Source: Actinomadura latina NBRC 106108 (GTDB lineage Bacteria; Actinomycetota; Actinomycetes; Streptosporangiales; Streptosporangiaceae). From it: 64,000 nt of DNA. Positions 24,110-32,218 of this stretch are shown piece after piece. Where the stretch lies: NCBI RefSeq assembly GCF_001552195.1, contig NZ_BCQS01000041.1, forward strand, positions 1 to 64,000. Reading direction: 5' to 3'. The position numbers were made by a program, and so were the translations under genes. The stretch's first letter is position 1. The number at the start of each line of letters is the position of its first letter. The notes beneath the pieces were generated by a model. That model searched no databases and was not told where the DNA came from. It saw only the letters and a list, made by a program, of their open reading frames with translations.

Positions 24110-26992
24110 ATGGCGAGCGACGGCGACCGGATCCTGAGCGAGGATCGGCTGCGCGGAGTGCTCGACTTGTTCGAACGGCTGCGGGAGCGGCCGAAGTGGC
24201 GGTTGCGGGAGCGGCTGCGGCCGCTGCTCCTGCTGCTCGGCCCCGGCCGCGCCACGTCCCACGCGGCCGAGATGCTGAAGTCCCGCTGCGAGGACGAGCG
24301 CGCCCCGGTGTCGCACATCGCCGCCGACACGCCCGCCACCGATGTCGCGGGCGTGCTGCGGGAGGCCAAGCGGGAGCTGTCGCAGCCGAGCAGCCACGGC
24401 CGCGCCGAGCCGGGGCTGCGGTTCCCGCTGCTGGAGATGGCGCTGTGGCTGCGCGACCTGCGGGAGATCCGGCTCGCCGGGGACCGCCCGGTCCCGCGCG
24501 GCGCCTCGACCTCCGAGCGGGAGAACCACCAGCTCGTCCGGCGGCTCACGCACCCGCCCGTCGGCGACAACGAGAACGCGCGCCGCCGCGAGCTGAACCG
24601 GGTGATCCGCCGCCGCGGCCGGGACGTCCTGCGCGACCTGGAGGAGCCGCGCGGCCGGCCCGCCACGTTCCTGTCGTTCCTGGAGCAGATCGCCCCGATC
24701 GGGATCGCGGTCGTCGCGCTGATCAGCGCCGGGACGGCGGCGGCGCTCGACCTCGCGTCCGCCGTGCTCGCCGCCGTCATCGGGCTCGGCTTCGTGGCCG
24801 TGCAGATCGTCGCCCGGACGCGCGGCTGGTACGGGGTGCGGCGGTTCGGCTGGTTCCTGCGCCAGCCCTACGTCGACCGCGACTCCACCGGGTTCCTCGG
24901 CTTCGCGCTCGGCGTGTTCGACCCGCGGCCCGTCGAGCCGGACGACCACGGCGAGCAGCTCGACCTGCTGCTCGTCGCCGCGTTCCTGGAGGACCTGCGC
25001 CGCAACTACCAGCGCGACTACCGCCGCGCCGCGTGGGCCCGCGTCCGCTACCCGGTGCTGATCTTCGAGCATCTGTCGGCCCGGCACCCCGGGGTGGCGT
25101 TCGTGGAGCTGGCCGAGCGGGTCCGCGCCGACTGCCAGGCGAGCGACCGGGTCTCCGGCTTCGACCCGCTCATCGTCGTCGCCGGCGTCGACCCGACCGC
25201 GCCCGCCGGCGACGACCCGGCCGCGCCCCGGCTCCTCGACCGGCTCTCGCAGGCCATCCGGGTGGACGTGTCGACGGGCGAGCCGCAGAGCGTCATCGAC
25301 GCGCGCGGCCTGTGGGACCGCTACACCCGCGAGCAGCGCCGCGTCGGCGCCCTCGGCTCCCGCCGCGAGCTGCGCATCGACGTCACCCGCGACCCGGGCG
25401 GCGACCTGCCGCCCGTCCGGCCGGTGCGGCGCCGCCCGCGGCTCGCGCACCCGGCGCTGCCGTGGATCGCGATGGTCGCGGTCGCGGCGGCGTCCGTCAC
25501 GGTGATCTCGGTGCAGGTGGTGAAGTACTGCTCGCCGTTCGGGATCAGGCGGATGGCGAACGGCGAGTGCGTCGGCATCACCGATGGATCGTTCCGCTTC
25601 GGCGAGGACTCCGGCGGCAAGAACAACGACAACCGGCTGAACGAGGTGCTCGACCACATCGAGGCGCTGAACGACCACGTCAAGGAGTCCGGCAAGCCGT
25701 ACGCGACGGTCGTCTACCTCGGCCCGGTCACCGCCGACCCGTCCATCAAGAACAAGCGGATCGACTTGCTCGCCGGGGTGCAGGGCGAGCTGATCGGGCT
25801 GGCGATCGCGCAGAATCGGTTCAACGACGCGGCCGAGGGCGACGACTTGCGGCTGCGGGTGCTGATCGCCAATGCGGGCGCCAAGTTCCGCTTCGCCGTG
25901 CCCGTCGCCCAGCAGATCCGCAAGCTGGCGCTGACGGACCGCTCCATCGTCGCGGTGACCGGCTTCGAGCAGAGCCGGCGGCAGACGCAGGAGGCGATCA
26001 AGCTGCTGGCCAAGTCGGCGCTGCCGCTGATCGGCACGGCCAACAGCTACGACGGGACGGCGCTGCTGGACGACGACGCCGGATACTCGCCGTACTACTT
26101 CCGGCTCGCGTCGCCGAACTCGCGGACGGCCGAGCACGCCGCGTACTGGGCGCGGCACGGCGACGTGGGCGGCGCGAAGGTGGACGGCGCGGTGGTCATC
26201 TACGACGGCGACCCCGACGACCTCTACAGCCGGAACCTGGCCTCCGACTTCGAGAAGGCGTTCCGGCCCGGCAAGGCGCTCATGCGCCCGTACAAGAACC
26301 CGGGCGAGCTGAACAAGGCCGTCCGCGAGGCGTGCCAGGACCAGCCCGACATGTTCTACTACGCCGGCCGTTCCGACGAGTTCCGCTCGTTCGTCAACGT
26401 CCTGGAGCTGTCGTGCCCGAAGCGCCCGCTGGTCATGGCGGACGACGAGATCGCCAAGTACGTCAGCGACAACGCCGACGAGATCGGCCGCAAGAACACC
26501 TTCGACCTGTACTTCACGCCGCTCGCCGCGCGGGAGGCGTGGACGTGGCGGTGGATCGGCGACCAGGCCCCGCAGACCTTCTACTCCGACTACGACCCGG
26601 CCGTGCGCGCGCTGACGGACGAGGACGCCGCGCCCGGCCGGCGGCCGTCCGTCACCCGCGCCGCCGTCGCCTACGACGCGGTGACCCTCGTCGCGACGGT
26701 GGCGAGCAAGGTGTACTGGCAGGAGAAGGCGCTGCCGTCGGCCGGGTCGGTGTTCGCGGCGCTGAACGACCCCGACCATGACGTCCTGCGCAACGGGGCG
26801 AGCGGCGTCATCCGCTTCAGCTCCCGCACCACCGGCCACCAGGTCCTGGACAAACCGGTCATGCTGGCGACGATCGAGCCGGACGGCACCACCGAGGTCA
26901 AGCAGGTCTGCGGCCGCCTCATCGCCGGCGCCCAGGGCAAGGCGTCCTGCCCGCCCCGCGACGGCGGGGACCGGGACGCGCCGGCGCAGTAG
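24110..26992 (+). CDS. Membrane-anchored periplasmic-binding-protein sensor
   Basis: This 960-aa protein has a cytoplasmic N-terminal part (about 1-190, helical and Arg-rich). A hydrophobic pair follows at about 193-235, then a second soluble part (about 240-440, QPYVDRDSTGFLGFALG then LIVVAGVDPTAP). One strong membrane helix lies near 448-470. The outside region from about 483 to the end matches type 1 periplasmic-binding proteins (Leu/Ile/Val-receptor type): VVYLGPVTADPS, IVAVTGFEQSRRQTQEAIK, YYFRLASPN, VVIYDGDPDDLYSRNL. No ABC permease or ATPase is nearby, so a sensory rather than transport role is inferred. GGGGAAGCGAGG precedes ATG 24110. Confidence 0.78.
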   Translation: MASDGDRILSEDRLRGVLDLFERLRERPKWRLRERLRPLLLLLGPGRATSHAAEMLKSRCEDERAPVSHIAADTPATDVAGVLREAKRELSQPSSHGRAEPGLRFPLLEMALWLRDLREIRLAGDRPVPRGASTSERENHQLVRRLTHPPVGDNENARRRELNRVIRRRGRDVLRDLEEPRGRPATFLSFLEQIAPIGIAVVALISAGTAAALDLASAVLAAVIGLGFVAVQIVARTRGWYGVRRFGWFLRQPYVDRDSTGFLGFALGVFDPRPVEPDDHGEQLDLLLVAAFLEDLRRNYQRDYRRAAWARVRYPVLIFEHLSARHPGVAFVELAERVRADCQASDRVSGFDPLIVVAGVDPTAPAGDDPAAPRLLDRLSQAIRVDVSTGEPQSVIDARGLWDRYTREQRRVGALGSRRELRIDVTRDPGGDLPPVRPVRRRPRLAHPALPWIAMVAVAAASVTVISVQVVKYCSPFGIRRMANGECVGITDGSFRFGEDSGGKNNDNRLNEVLDHIEALNDHVKESGKPYATVVYLGPVTADPSIKNKRIDLLAGVQGELIGLAIAQNRFNDAAEGDDLRLRVLIANAGAKFRFAVPVAQQIRKLALTDRSIVAVTGFEQSRRQTQEAIKLLAKSALPLIGTANSYDGTALLDDDAGYSPYYFRLASPNSRTAEHAAYWARHGDVGGAKVDGAVVIYDGDPDDLYSRNLASDFEKAFRPGKALMRPYKNPGELNKAVREACQDQPDMFYYAGRSDEFRSFVNVLELSCPKRPLVMADDEIAKYVSDNADEIGRKNTFDLYFTPLAAREAWTWRWIGDQAPQTFYSDYDPAVRALTDEDAAPGRRPSVTRAAVAYDAVTLVATVASKVYWQEKALPSAGSVFAALNDPDHDVLRNGASGVIRFSSRTTGHQVLDKPVMLATIEPDGTTEVKQVCGRLIAGAQGKASCPPRDGGDRDAPAQ

Positions 26993-27001
26993 GCGACGCA
27001 A

Positions 27002-27027
27002 AGGCCCCCGGTGCGGACCGGGGGCCT
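27002..27027. terminator. Bidirectional intrinsic terminator
   Basis: A perfect 11-bp stem (AGGCCCCCGGT, 27002-27012, with ACCGGGGGCCT, 27017-27027) with a GCGG loop separates the convergent sensor and citrate synthase genes. Read on the minus strand it is followed by TTT. Confidence 0.8.
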
Positions 27028-27057
27028 CAAGGCGCGTCGACGCGGGGGGAAGGTCTT

Positions 27058-28161
27058 TCAGCCCTTGAGGATGTCCGCTGCTCCCGAAACCTCGCCGATC
27101 GCGCGGCTGCCCGGCCCGGTGTACTTCGCGCTCGGGCGGACGAGGCGTCCGGTGCGCTTCTGCTCCAGGATGTGCGCCGCCCAGCCGGCGGTGCGGCCGC
27201 AGGTGAACATGGCCGGCATCATCGCGGTCGGGACCTCGGCGAAGTCCAGGATGACCGCGGCCCAGAACTCGACGTTCGTCTCGATCGGGCGGTCCGGGCG
27301 GCGCTCGCGCAGCTCGGCGAGGGCGGCGTCCTCCAGGGCCTTGGCGGCCTCGAAGCGGGGGGCGTCCAGTTCCTTGGCGGTGCGGCGCAGCACGCGGGCG
27401 CGCGGGTCCTCGGCGCGGTAGACGCGGTGGCCGAAGCCCATCAGCCGGTCGCCGGAGTCGAGGATGTCGGCGACGACCTTGCGGGCGTCGCCGAGCTGCT
27501 CGACCTTCTCGATCATCGGGAGCACGCGGGCCGGCGCGCCGCCGTGCAGCGGGCCGGACATGGCGCCGATGGCGCCGGACATGCTGGCCGCGACGTCCGC
27601 CCCGGTGGAGGCGATCACCCGCGCGGTGAAGGTGGAGGCGTTCATGCCGTGCTCGGCGGCGGAGACCCAGTACGCGTCGATGGCCCGGACGTGCTTCGGG
27701 TCGGGCTCACCGCGCCAGCGGACCATGAACCGCTCGGTGATGGTCCCGGACTCGTCGATCCGGTGCTGCGGGACCATCGGCACGCCGACGCCGCGCGCCG
27801 ACTGCGCCACGAACGACAGCGCCGTCACCGATACCCGGGCGAGGTCGGCGCGCGCCTCCTCGTCGGAGATGTCGAGCAGCGGCCGCATCCCGTACGCGGG
27901 GGCGAGGGTGGGGAGGGCGCTCTGCACGTCCACTCGCACGTCGCCGGAGGTGACCGGGAGGAGGTGCGGGTCGGCGGGGGCCAGTCCGGGGGTGAAGCTG
28001 TCGTCGACGAGGAGGCCCCAGGCGTCGCCGAAGGAGACGCGGCCGACGAGTTCCTCGATGTCGACGCCCCGGTAGCGGAGGGCGCCGCCCTCCTTGTCCG
28101 GTTCGGCGATCTCGGTCTCGAAGGCGACGACCCCCTCAAGACCAGGTTTGAAGTCGGACAT
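27058..28161 (-). CDS. Citrate synthase 2
   Basis: This 367-aa citrate synthase joins oxaloacetate and acetyl-CoA to citrate. The actinobacterial type 2 features are visible: the active-site His in AAEHGMNAST (about residue 187), the second in GFGHRVYRAEDPRA (about 240), and the Asp region ILDFAEVP (about 315). Start Met 28161 follows AGGACGAC. The ORF extends 16 codons more upstream, without a ribosome site. It is divergent from pdxH, an arrangement I recall from other actinomycetes. Confidence 0.94.
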   Translation of the reverse strand: MSDFKPGLEGVVAFETEIAEPDKEGGALRYRGVDIEELVGRVSFGDAWGLLVDDSFTPGLAPADPHLLPVTSGDVRVDVQSALPTLAPAYGMRPLLDISDEEARADLARVSVTALSFVAQSARGVGVPMVPQHRIDESGTITERFMVRWRGEPDPKHVRAIDAYWVSAAEHGMNASTFTARVIASTGADVAASMSGAIGAMSGPLHGGAPARVLPMIEKVEQLGDARKVVADILDSGDRLMGFGHRVYRAEDPRARVLRRTAKELDAPRFEAAKALEDAALAELRERRPDRPIETNVEFWAAVILDFAEVPTAMMPAMFTCGRTAGWAAHILEQKRTGRLVRPSAKYTGPGSRAIGEVSGAADILKG

Positions 28162-28287
28162 GTCGTCCTGCCTTTCGTCCCCAAGAGTGATAAGGCGGTG
28201 CCGTGCCATTGAACCCTGTCCGCCTTACTGACCAGTACCCAGGGGTCATGCGAGTTGCACAACCTCCAGGTGAGAGGCTCTGACGCT

Positions 28288-29010
28288 GTGAGTTCCCCAA
28301 CGCCCGATCCCGCGCGGCTCCGGAGATCTTACGAGTCGGGCGAATTGTCCGAGTCGGCGCTCCCCTCCGATCCGCTCGCGCTGTTCGCCGCGTGGTTCGC
28401 CGACGTGCACGCCTCCGGGCTGGTCGAACCGAACGCGATGGTGCTCGCGACCGCGTCCGCGGACGGCATGCCGAGCGCGCGGCTCGTCCTGCTGAAGGGC
28501 TACGGACCGCAGGGCTTCCGTTTCTTCACGAACCTGACGTCCCGCAAGGGACTCGATCTCGCCGAGAACCCGCGCGCGGCCCTGGTGTTCCCGTGGCATC
28601 CGCTGTACCGGCAGGTGCGGGTCGCGGGCCCGGCGGCCGAGCTGACGCGGGACGAGGCGGCCGCCTACTTCCGGACGCGCCCGTACGGGTCGCGGCTCGG
28701 CGCCTGGGCGAGCGAGCACCAGTCGGGCGTCATCCCGGGCCGTGACGTGCTGGAACGCGGCTACGCCGACGCCGCCGAGCGCTGGCCGGATCCGGCCGCC
28801 GGGCAGCCCCCGGGGGCGCCCGACGGGGAAGGGTCGGACGTCGTCCCGCTGCCCGGCTTCTGGGGCGGGTACCGGGTCGTCCCGGAGTCGATCGAGTTCT
28901 GGCAGGGCCGCCGCGACCGGCTGCACGACCGGATTCGTTACCGTCGCGAAGTATCTCCGGGGGGTGCGGTCGAACACGGGGAGTGGACTGTGGAGAGACT
29001 GTCCCCCTGA
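28288..29010 (+). CDS. pdxH: Pyridoxamine 5'-phosphate oxidase
   Basis: This 240-aa FMN enzyme oxidises pyridoxamine or pyridoxine 5'-phosphate to PLP. The order of motifs is as in PdxH: RSYESGELSES at the N-terminus, SARLVLLKGYGPQGFRFFTN (FMN and substrate binding), SRKGLDLAENPRAALVFPW, VRVAGPAAELT, and C-terminal GGYRVVPESIEFWQGRRDRLHDR. Length is normal. GTG 28288 was chosen, with GAGAGG about 10 nt upstream, over a TTG at 28255. Confidence 0.95.
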   Translation: MSSPTPDPARLRRSYESGELSESALPSDPLALFAAWFADVHASGLVEPNAMVLATASADGMPSARLVLLKGYGPQGFRFFTNLTSRKGLDLAENPRAALVFPWHPLYRQVRVAGPAAELTRDEAAAYFRTRPYGSRLGAWASEHQSGVIPGRDVLERGYADAAERWPDPAAGQPPGAPDGEGSDVVPLPGFWGGYRVVPESIEFWQGRRDRLHDRIRYRREVSPGGAVEHGEWTVERLSP

Positions 29011-29116
29011 CTGCCCCGGCGGCACGTGCGAGTTCTCAAGCGCGGGTCGCCGGTGGGCTTTGACGCCGGAGCGGCCCGGCCGCGCCCGACCGCTCCTTGC
29101 CGAGTCCGAACTCCTC

Positions 29117-29134
29117 CCCGGCCCGAAGGCCGGG
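29117..29134 (+). other. Hairpin with CGAA loop upstream of MFS gene
   Basis: CCCGGCC (29117-29123), loop CGAA, GGCCGGG (29128-29134) is a perfect 7-bp hairpin between pdxH and the MFS gene. It ends 9 nt before the GGAGG ribosome site (29143-29147). It could terminate pdxH transcripts or fold in the leader of the next gene. Confidence 0.4.
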
Positions 29135-29152
29135 CTCCCTTCGGAGGATCAG

Positions 29153-30511
29153 GTGACACCGGAACAGCAGCCGCCTCCTGCCGACGCGCAGGACCCGGCC
29201 GCGAAGACCGATGCCGGGGGCGCCGCCGGGCCGGAGCCCGCCGGACCTCGGAGGACCGTGCGCGGCAGGCTGCGGCGGCTGGCCATCGACACCCGGCCCC
29301 TCGGGCAGCCCGCGTACCGGCGGCTGTGGCTCGGGCAGGGCGTGTCGTTCGTCGGGTTCCAGGTCACCGCCGTGGCCGTCCCCGTGCAGGTGTACGACAT
29401 GACGAGGTCGTCGCTGTGGGTCGGCGTGCTCGGCTTCGTCAACCTCGTCCCGCTGATCGTGTTCGGGCTGTGGGGCGGCGCGGTCGCCGACCACATGGAC
29501 CGGCGCAAGCTGCTGTTCGCCTCGTCCTGCGTGATGTGGGCGGCGACGCTGCTGCTGCTCGTCCAGGCGCTGCTGGGCATCGGCAGCCTCACCCTGATCA
29601 TGGGCGTGGTGGCGATCCAGGCGATCGGGTTCGCGGTCGCCTCGCCGACCCGCAGCGCGATCATCCCCCGGCTGGTCGACCGGACGCTCGTCCCGGCGGC
29701 CAACACCCTGAACTTCACCGCCAGCCAGTTCGGGATGCTGGCCGGGCCGCTGTTCGCCGGCGTGCTCCTCGCCCACTGGCACTACGCGGCGGCCTACGCG
29801 CTCGACGCCGTGCTGTTCAGCGTCGTGCTCTACGCGGCGCTGCGGCTGCCGCCGATCCCGCCGCTCGGCGACGTCACCGGCACGCCCGGCCTGCGGTCGG
29901 TGATCGACGGGCTGCACTACCTGGCCACGCAGCCGGTGCTGCTGATGTCGTTCGTGGTGGACATCATCGCGATGGCGATCGCGATGCCGCGGGCGCTGTT
30001 CCCCGAGGTCGCCGAGACCCGGTTCGGCGGCGGCGGCGCGGTCGGCTGGCTGTTCGCCGCCATCGCGATCGGGGCGTTCCTCGGCGGGCTGTCGTCCGGC
30101 TGGATCGGACGGGTGCGCAAGCAGGGGATCGCCCTCGTCGTGTCGATCGTCATCTGGGGGCTGGCCGTGGCCGCGTCCGGGCTCGCCGGCCGGCTGTGGC
30201 TCGTGGTGGTGCTGCTCGCCGTCGGCGGCGCGGCCGACCTGGTCTCGGCGGTGTTCCGCCAGTCGATGCTGCAGACGTACGCGCCGGACAAGCTGCGCGG
30301 ACGGCTCCAGGGCGTCTTCACCGTCGTCGTCGCGGGCGGGCCCCGGCTCGGGGACGTGCGGGCGGGCGCGACCGCGAGCGTCGCCGGCGCCACCGCGTCC
30401 TGGGTGGGCGGCGGCCTGGCCTGCGCGGTGCTGGTGATCGTCGCCGCGCTCGCCGTCCCGGCACTGCTCCGCTACGACACGAGAACAGAACCAGTCCAGC
30501 CAGAGCCCTGA
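29153..30511 (+). CDS. MFS transporter (EntS-like)
   Basis: This 452-aa exporter-type protein has about 12 membrane helices after a Pro/Ala-rich head of 45 residues. It shares PAYRRLWLGQGVSFVGFQVT at helix 1, GGAVADHMDRRKLLFAS in loop 2-3 and SPTRSAIIPRLVDRTLVPAANTLN with the EntS-type siderophore exporters and their relatives. The start GTG 29153 has GGAGG 5 nt before it. A role in siderophore or metabolite export is possible. The nearby ideR gene is suggestive only. Confidence 0.87.
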   Translation: MTPEQQPPPADAQDPAAKTDAGGAAGPEPAGPRRTVRGRLRRLAIDTRPLGQPAYRRLWLGQGVSFVGFQVTAVAVPVQVYDMTRSSLWVGVLGFVNLVPLIVFGLWGGAVADHMDRRKLLFASSCVMWAATLLLLVQALLGIGSLTLIMGVVAIQAIGFAVASPTRSAIIPRLVDRTLVPAANTLNFTASQFGMLAGPLFAGVLLAHWHYAAAYALDAVLFSVVLYAALRLPPIPPLGDVTGTPGLRSVIDGLHYLATQPVLLMSFVVDIIAMAIAMPRALFPEVAETRFGGGGAVGWLFAAIAIGAFLGGLSSGWIGRVRKQGIALVVSIVIWGLAVAASGLAGRLWLVVVLLAVGGAADLVSAVFRQSMLQTYAPDKLRGRLQGVFTVVVAGGPRLGDVRAGATASVAGATASWVGGGLACAVLVIVAALAVPALLRYDTRTEPVQPEP

Positions 30512-30534
30512 CCGCCCTCCTCAACGGAGGGCGG
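30512..30534. terminator. Bidirectional terminator overlapping udgX stop
   Basis: A perfect 9-bp stem (CCGCCCTCC, 30512-30520, with GGAGGGCGG, 30526-30534) with loop TCAAC starts at the first base after the MFS stop. Its loop holds the udgX stop codon and its right arm encodes the last udgX residues. The very compact layout serves both convergent genes. Confidence 0.7.
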
Positions 30535-31225
30535 ACGCGGCGACCTTGAGGTCGTCTAGAAGGCCGGCGTATGTCTCGTCGCGGTCCTCGGCTCTCAGGA
30601 CGGCGGACGGGTGAATGGTCGCGAGCAGTTGCGCGGCGGCCCGCTCCGGCGGCTCGCCGTCGATCTCGCGCGCGGCGGCCGGGGTCCCGATCGTCTCCAG
30701 GCCGGGCAGCGGCATGAGCCGCCCGCGCTGCTTCGTCACCCTGAACGACGAGCCGAGCAGCGCCCGGCCCGCCGTGGCGCCCAGCGCGACCACGACGTCC
30801 GGGTCCAGGATCCGCAGCTCGGCCAGCAGCCAGGGCCGGCACGCGCGCATCTCGCCCGCGTTCGGCGCCTCGTGGATGCGGCGCTTGCCGCCCTCCTGCC
30901 GCTTGAACTTGAAGTGCTTGACGGCGTTGGTGACGTAGACGTCGCCGCGCTCGATCCCGGCCTCCTCCAGCGCCCGGTCGAGGACGCGTCCGGCGGGGCC
31001 GACGAACGGGCGGCCCTTGCGGTCCTCCTGGTCGCCGGGCTGCTCGCCGACGAGCACGACCCGTCCGCCCGGCGAGCCCTCGCCGAACACGGTCCGGGTG
31101 GCGTTCTCGTAGAGGCCGCAGCCGCGGCAGCCGGCCGCCGCGTGCCGCAGCGCGCCGAGATCGGCGCGCTGCTCGGGGGTGTCGGGAAGGAACGGTTCCG
31201 CGTCCCGGGAAGGTTTCGCGTTCAT
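30521..31225 (-). CDS. udgX: UdgX family uracil-DNA-binding protein
   Basis: This 234-aa member of the uracil-DNA glycosylase superfamily carries the UdgX signature. Motif I GEQPGDQEDRKGRPFVGPAG is near residue 60. The R-loop KRRIHE is near 114, whose His in characterised UdgX forms a covalent bond with the uracil site in DNA. HPSAVLR motif III lies near 205. Cysteines in CRGCGLYENAT and ACRPWL are in place for a 4Fe-4S cluster. It acts in DNA repair in the cytoplasm. AGAGGGA precedes the start. Confidence 0.94.
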   Translation of the reverse strand: MNAKPSRDAEPFLPDTPEQRADLGALRHAAAGCRGCGLYENATRTVFGEGSPGGRVVLVGEQPGDQEDRKGRPFVGPAGRVLDRALEEAGIERGDVYVTNAVKHFKFKRQEGGKRRIHEAPNAGEMRACRPWLLAELRILDPDVVVALGATAGRALLGSSFRVTKQRGRLMPLPGLETIGTPAAAREIDGEPPERAAAQLLATIHPSAVLRAEDRDETYAGLLDDLKVAASALR

Positions 31226-31324
31226 CTCGCGTTCCCTCTACCCGGCCTCAGGGGGATATTCGCGGGACGCGGCGGTGCGGGGTCCCAGCAAGTAGACTCG
31301 TTGGTCATAAGACTGGAGGGAGCT

Positions 31325-32026
31325 GTGACCTCACACGGCCTTATCGATACCACGGAGATGTACCTCCGTACGGTGTTCGAGCTCGAAGAGGAGGGGATCA
31401 TTCCCCTCCGCGCGCGCATCGCGGAGCGGCTCTCCCAGAGCGGCCCGACGGTGAGCCAGACGGTCGCGCGGATGGAGCGCGACGGCCTGCTACGGGTCGA
31501 GGGCGATCGGCACCTCACACTGACCGAGAGCGGTCGCGGTCTCGCCACGCGCGTCATGCGCAAGCACCGCCTCGCCGAATGCCTGCTGGTCAACGTCATC
31601 GGACTGCCCTGGGAGGACGTCCACATCGAGGCGTGCCGGTGGGAGCACGTGATGTCCGAGGACGTCGAGCGCCGCCTCGTCGCGCTGCTGGACAACCCGA
31701 CCACCTGCCCGCACGGCAACCCGATCCCCGGCCTGGACGAACTGGGCGGGCACGGCGACGACGGCGACCACGCGCCGCTGTCGGTGATGACCGCGGTGGC
31801 GAGCACCGCCGGCGCGGAGGCCGTGATCCGGCGGATCAGCGAGCAGGTGCAGAGCGACAGTGACCTGATGCTTAGACTCAAGCAGATAGGGATACAACCG
31901 GGACGAGAGGTGATTCTCCGGGCGACCGATGACGGGGTACGGGTGATCAGTGAGGACGAGGACGAGGGGCCCGCGACGGAACTCCCGCGCGACATCGCCG
32001 AGCACGTCTTCGTCAGCAGGCGCTGA
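31325..32026 (+). CDS. ideR: Iron-dependent repressor IdeR/DtxR
   Basis: This 233-aa protein is a full-length DtxR-type repressor. The N-terminal winged helix is at residues 1-65 (LIDTTEMYLRTVFELEEEG, SQSGPTVSQTVARMERDGLL). The metal and dimer domain is at 66-140 (HRLAECLL, then EACRWEHVMSEDVERRL, which holds the Cys, Glu and His ligands). NPIPGLDELG and a C-terminal SH3-like domain (about 150-233) follow. It is expected to bind Fe(II) and repress iron-uptake genes. The GTG start has GGAGGG 4 nt upstream. Confidence 0.95.
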   Translation: MTSHGLIDTTEMYLRTVFELEEEGIIPLRARIAERLSQSGPTVSQTVARMERDGLLRVEGDRHLTLTESGRGLATRVMRKHRLAECLLVNVIGLPWEDVHIEACRWEHVMSEDVERRLVALLDNPTTCPHGNPIPGLDELGGHGDDGDHAPLSVMTAVASTAGAEAVIRRISEQVQSDSDLMLRLKQIGIQPGREVILRATDDGVRVISEDEDEGPATELPRDIAEHVFVSRR

Positions 32027-32114
32027 CACGGTCGGCGTGCGAGCACGGGTCCCGGCGGTCTATACCGAAGATCTCCTTACCATCGCGCCTTTCGGGCGTA
32101 TCCCGGCGGCGGGT

Positions 32115-32133
32115 TCGTCGTTCAATACGACGA
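32115..32133. promoter_or_regulatory. Inverted repeat upstream of PP2C gene
   Basis: TCGTCGT (32115-32121), TCAAT, ACGACGA (32127-32133) is a perfect 7-bp inverted repeat. It lies about 85 bp upstream of the phosphatase gene in an otherwise non-coding 190-bp gap. It could be an operator or a leader hairpin. Confidence 0.4.
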
Positions 32134-32218
32134 GGCGAACTCATGCGGCGGCCGTACCGCGGCGCCCGGTGACCACCGGGGCGGGGACGGCGGCCGTCGG
32201 CAGGATCGGGATGGGGAG

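Noticed and set aside
24110..26992. Sensor histidine kinase or cyclase domain in the N-terminal half of the PBP sensor
   Set aside because: No H-box, N/G boxes, GGDEF or cyclase motif could be found in residues 1-480.
29131..29150. A riboswitch-like hairpin that hides the ribosome site of the MFS gene at 29153
   Set aside because: Only four base pairs (CTCC/GGAG) would form, and the pattern is common by chance in GC-rich leaders. The better 7-bp hairpin upstream is listed only as a hairpin.
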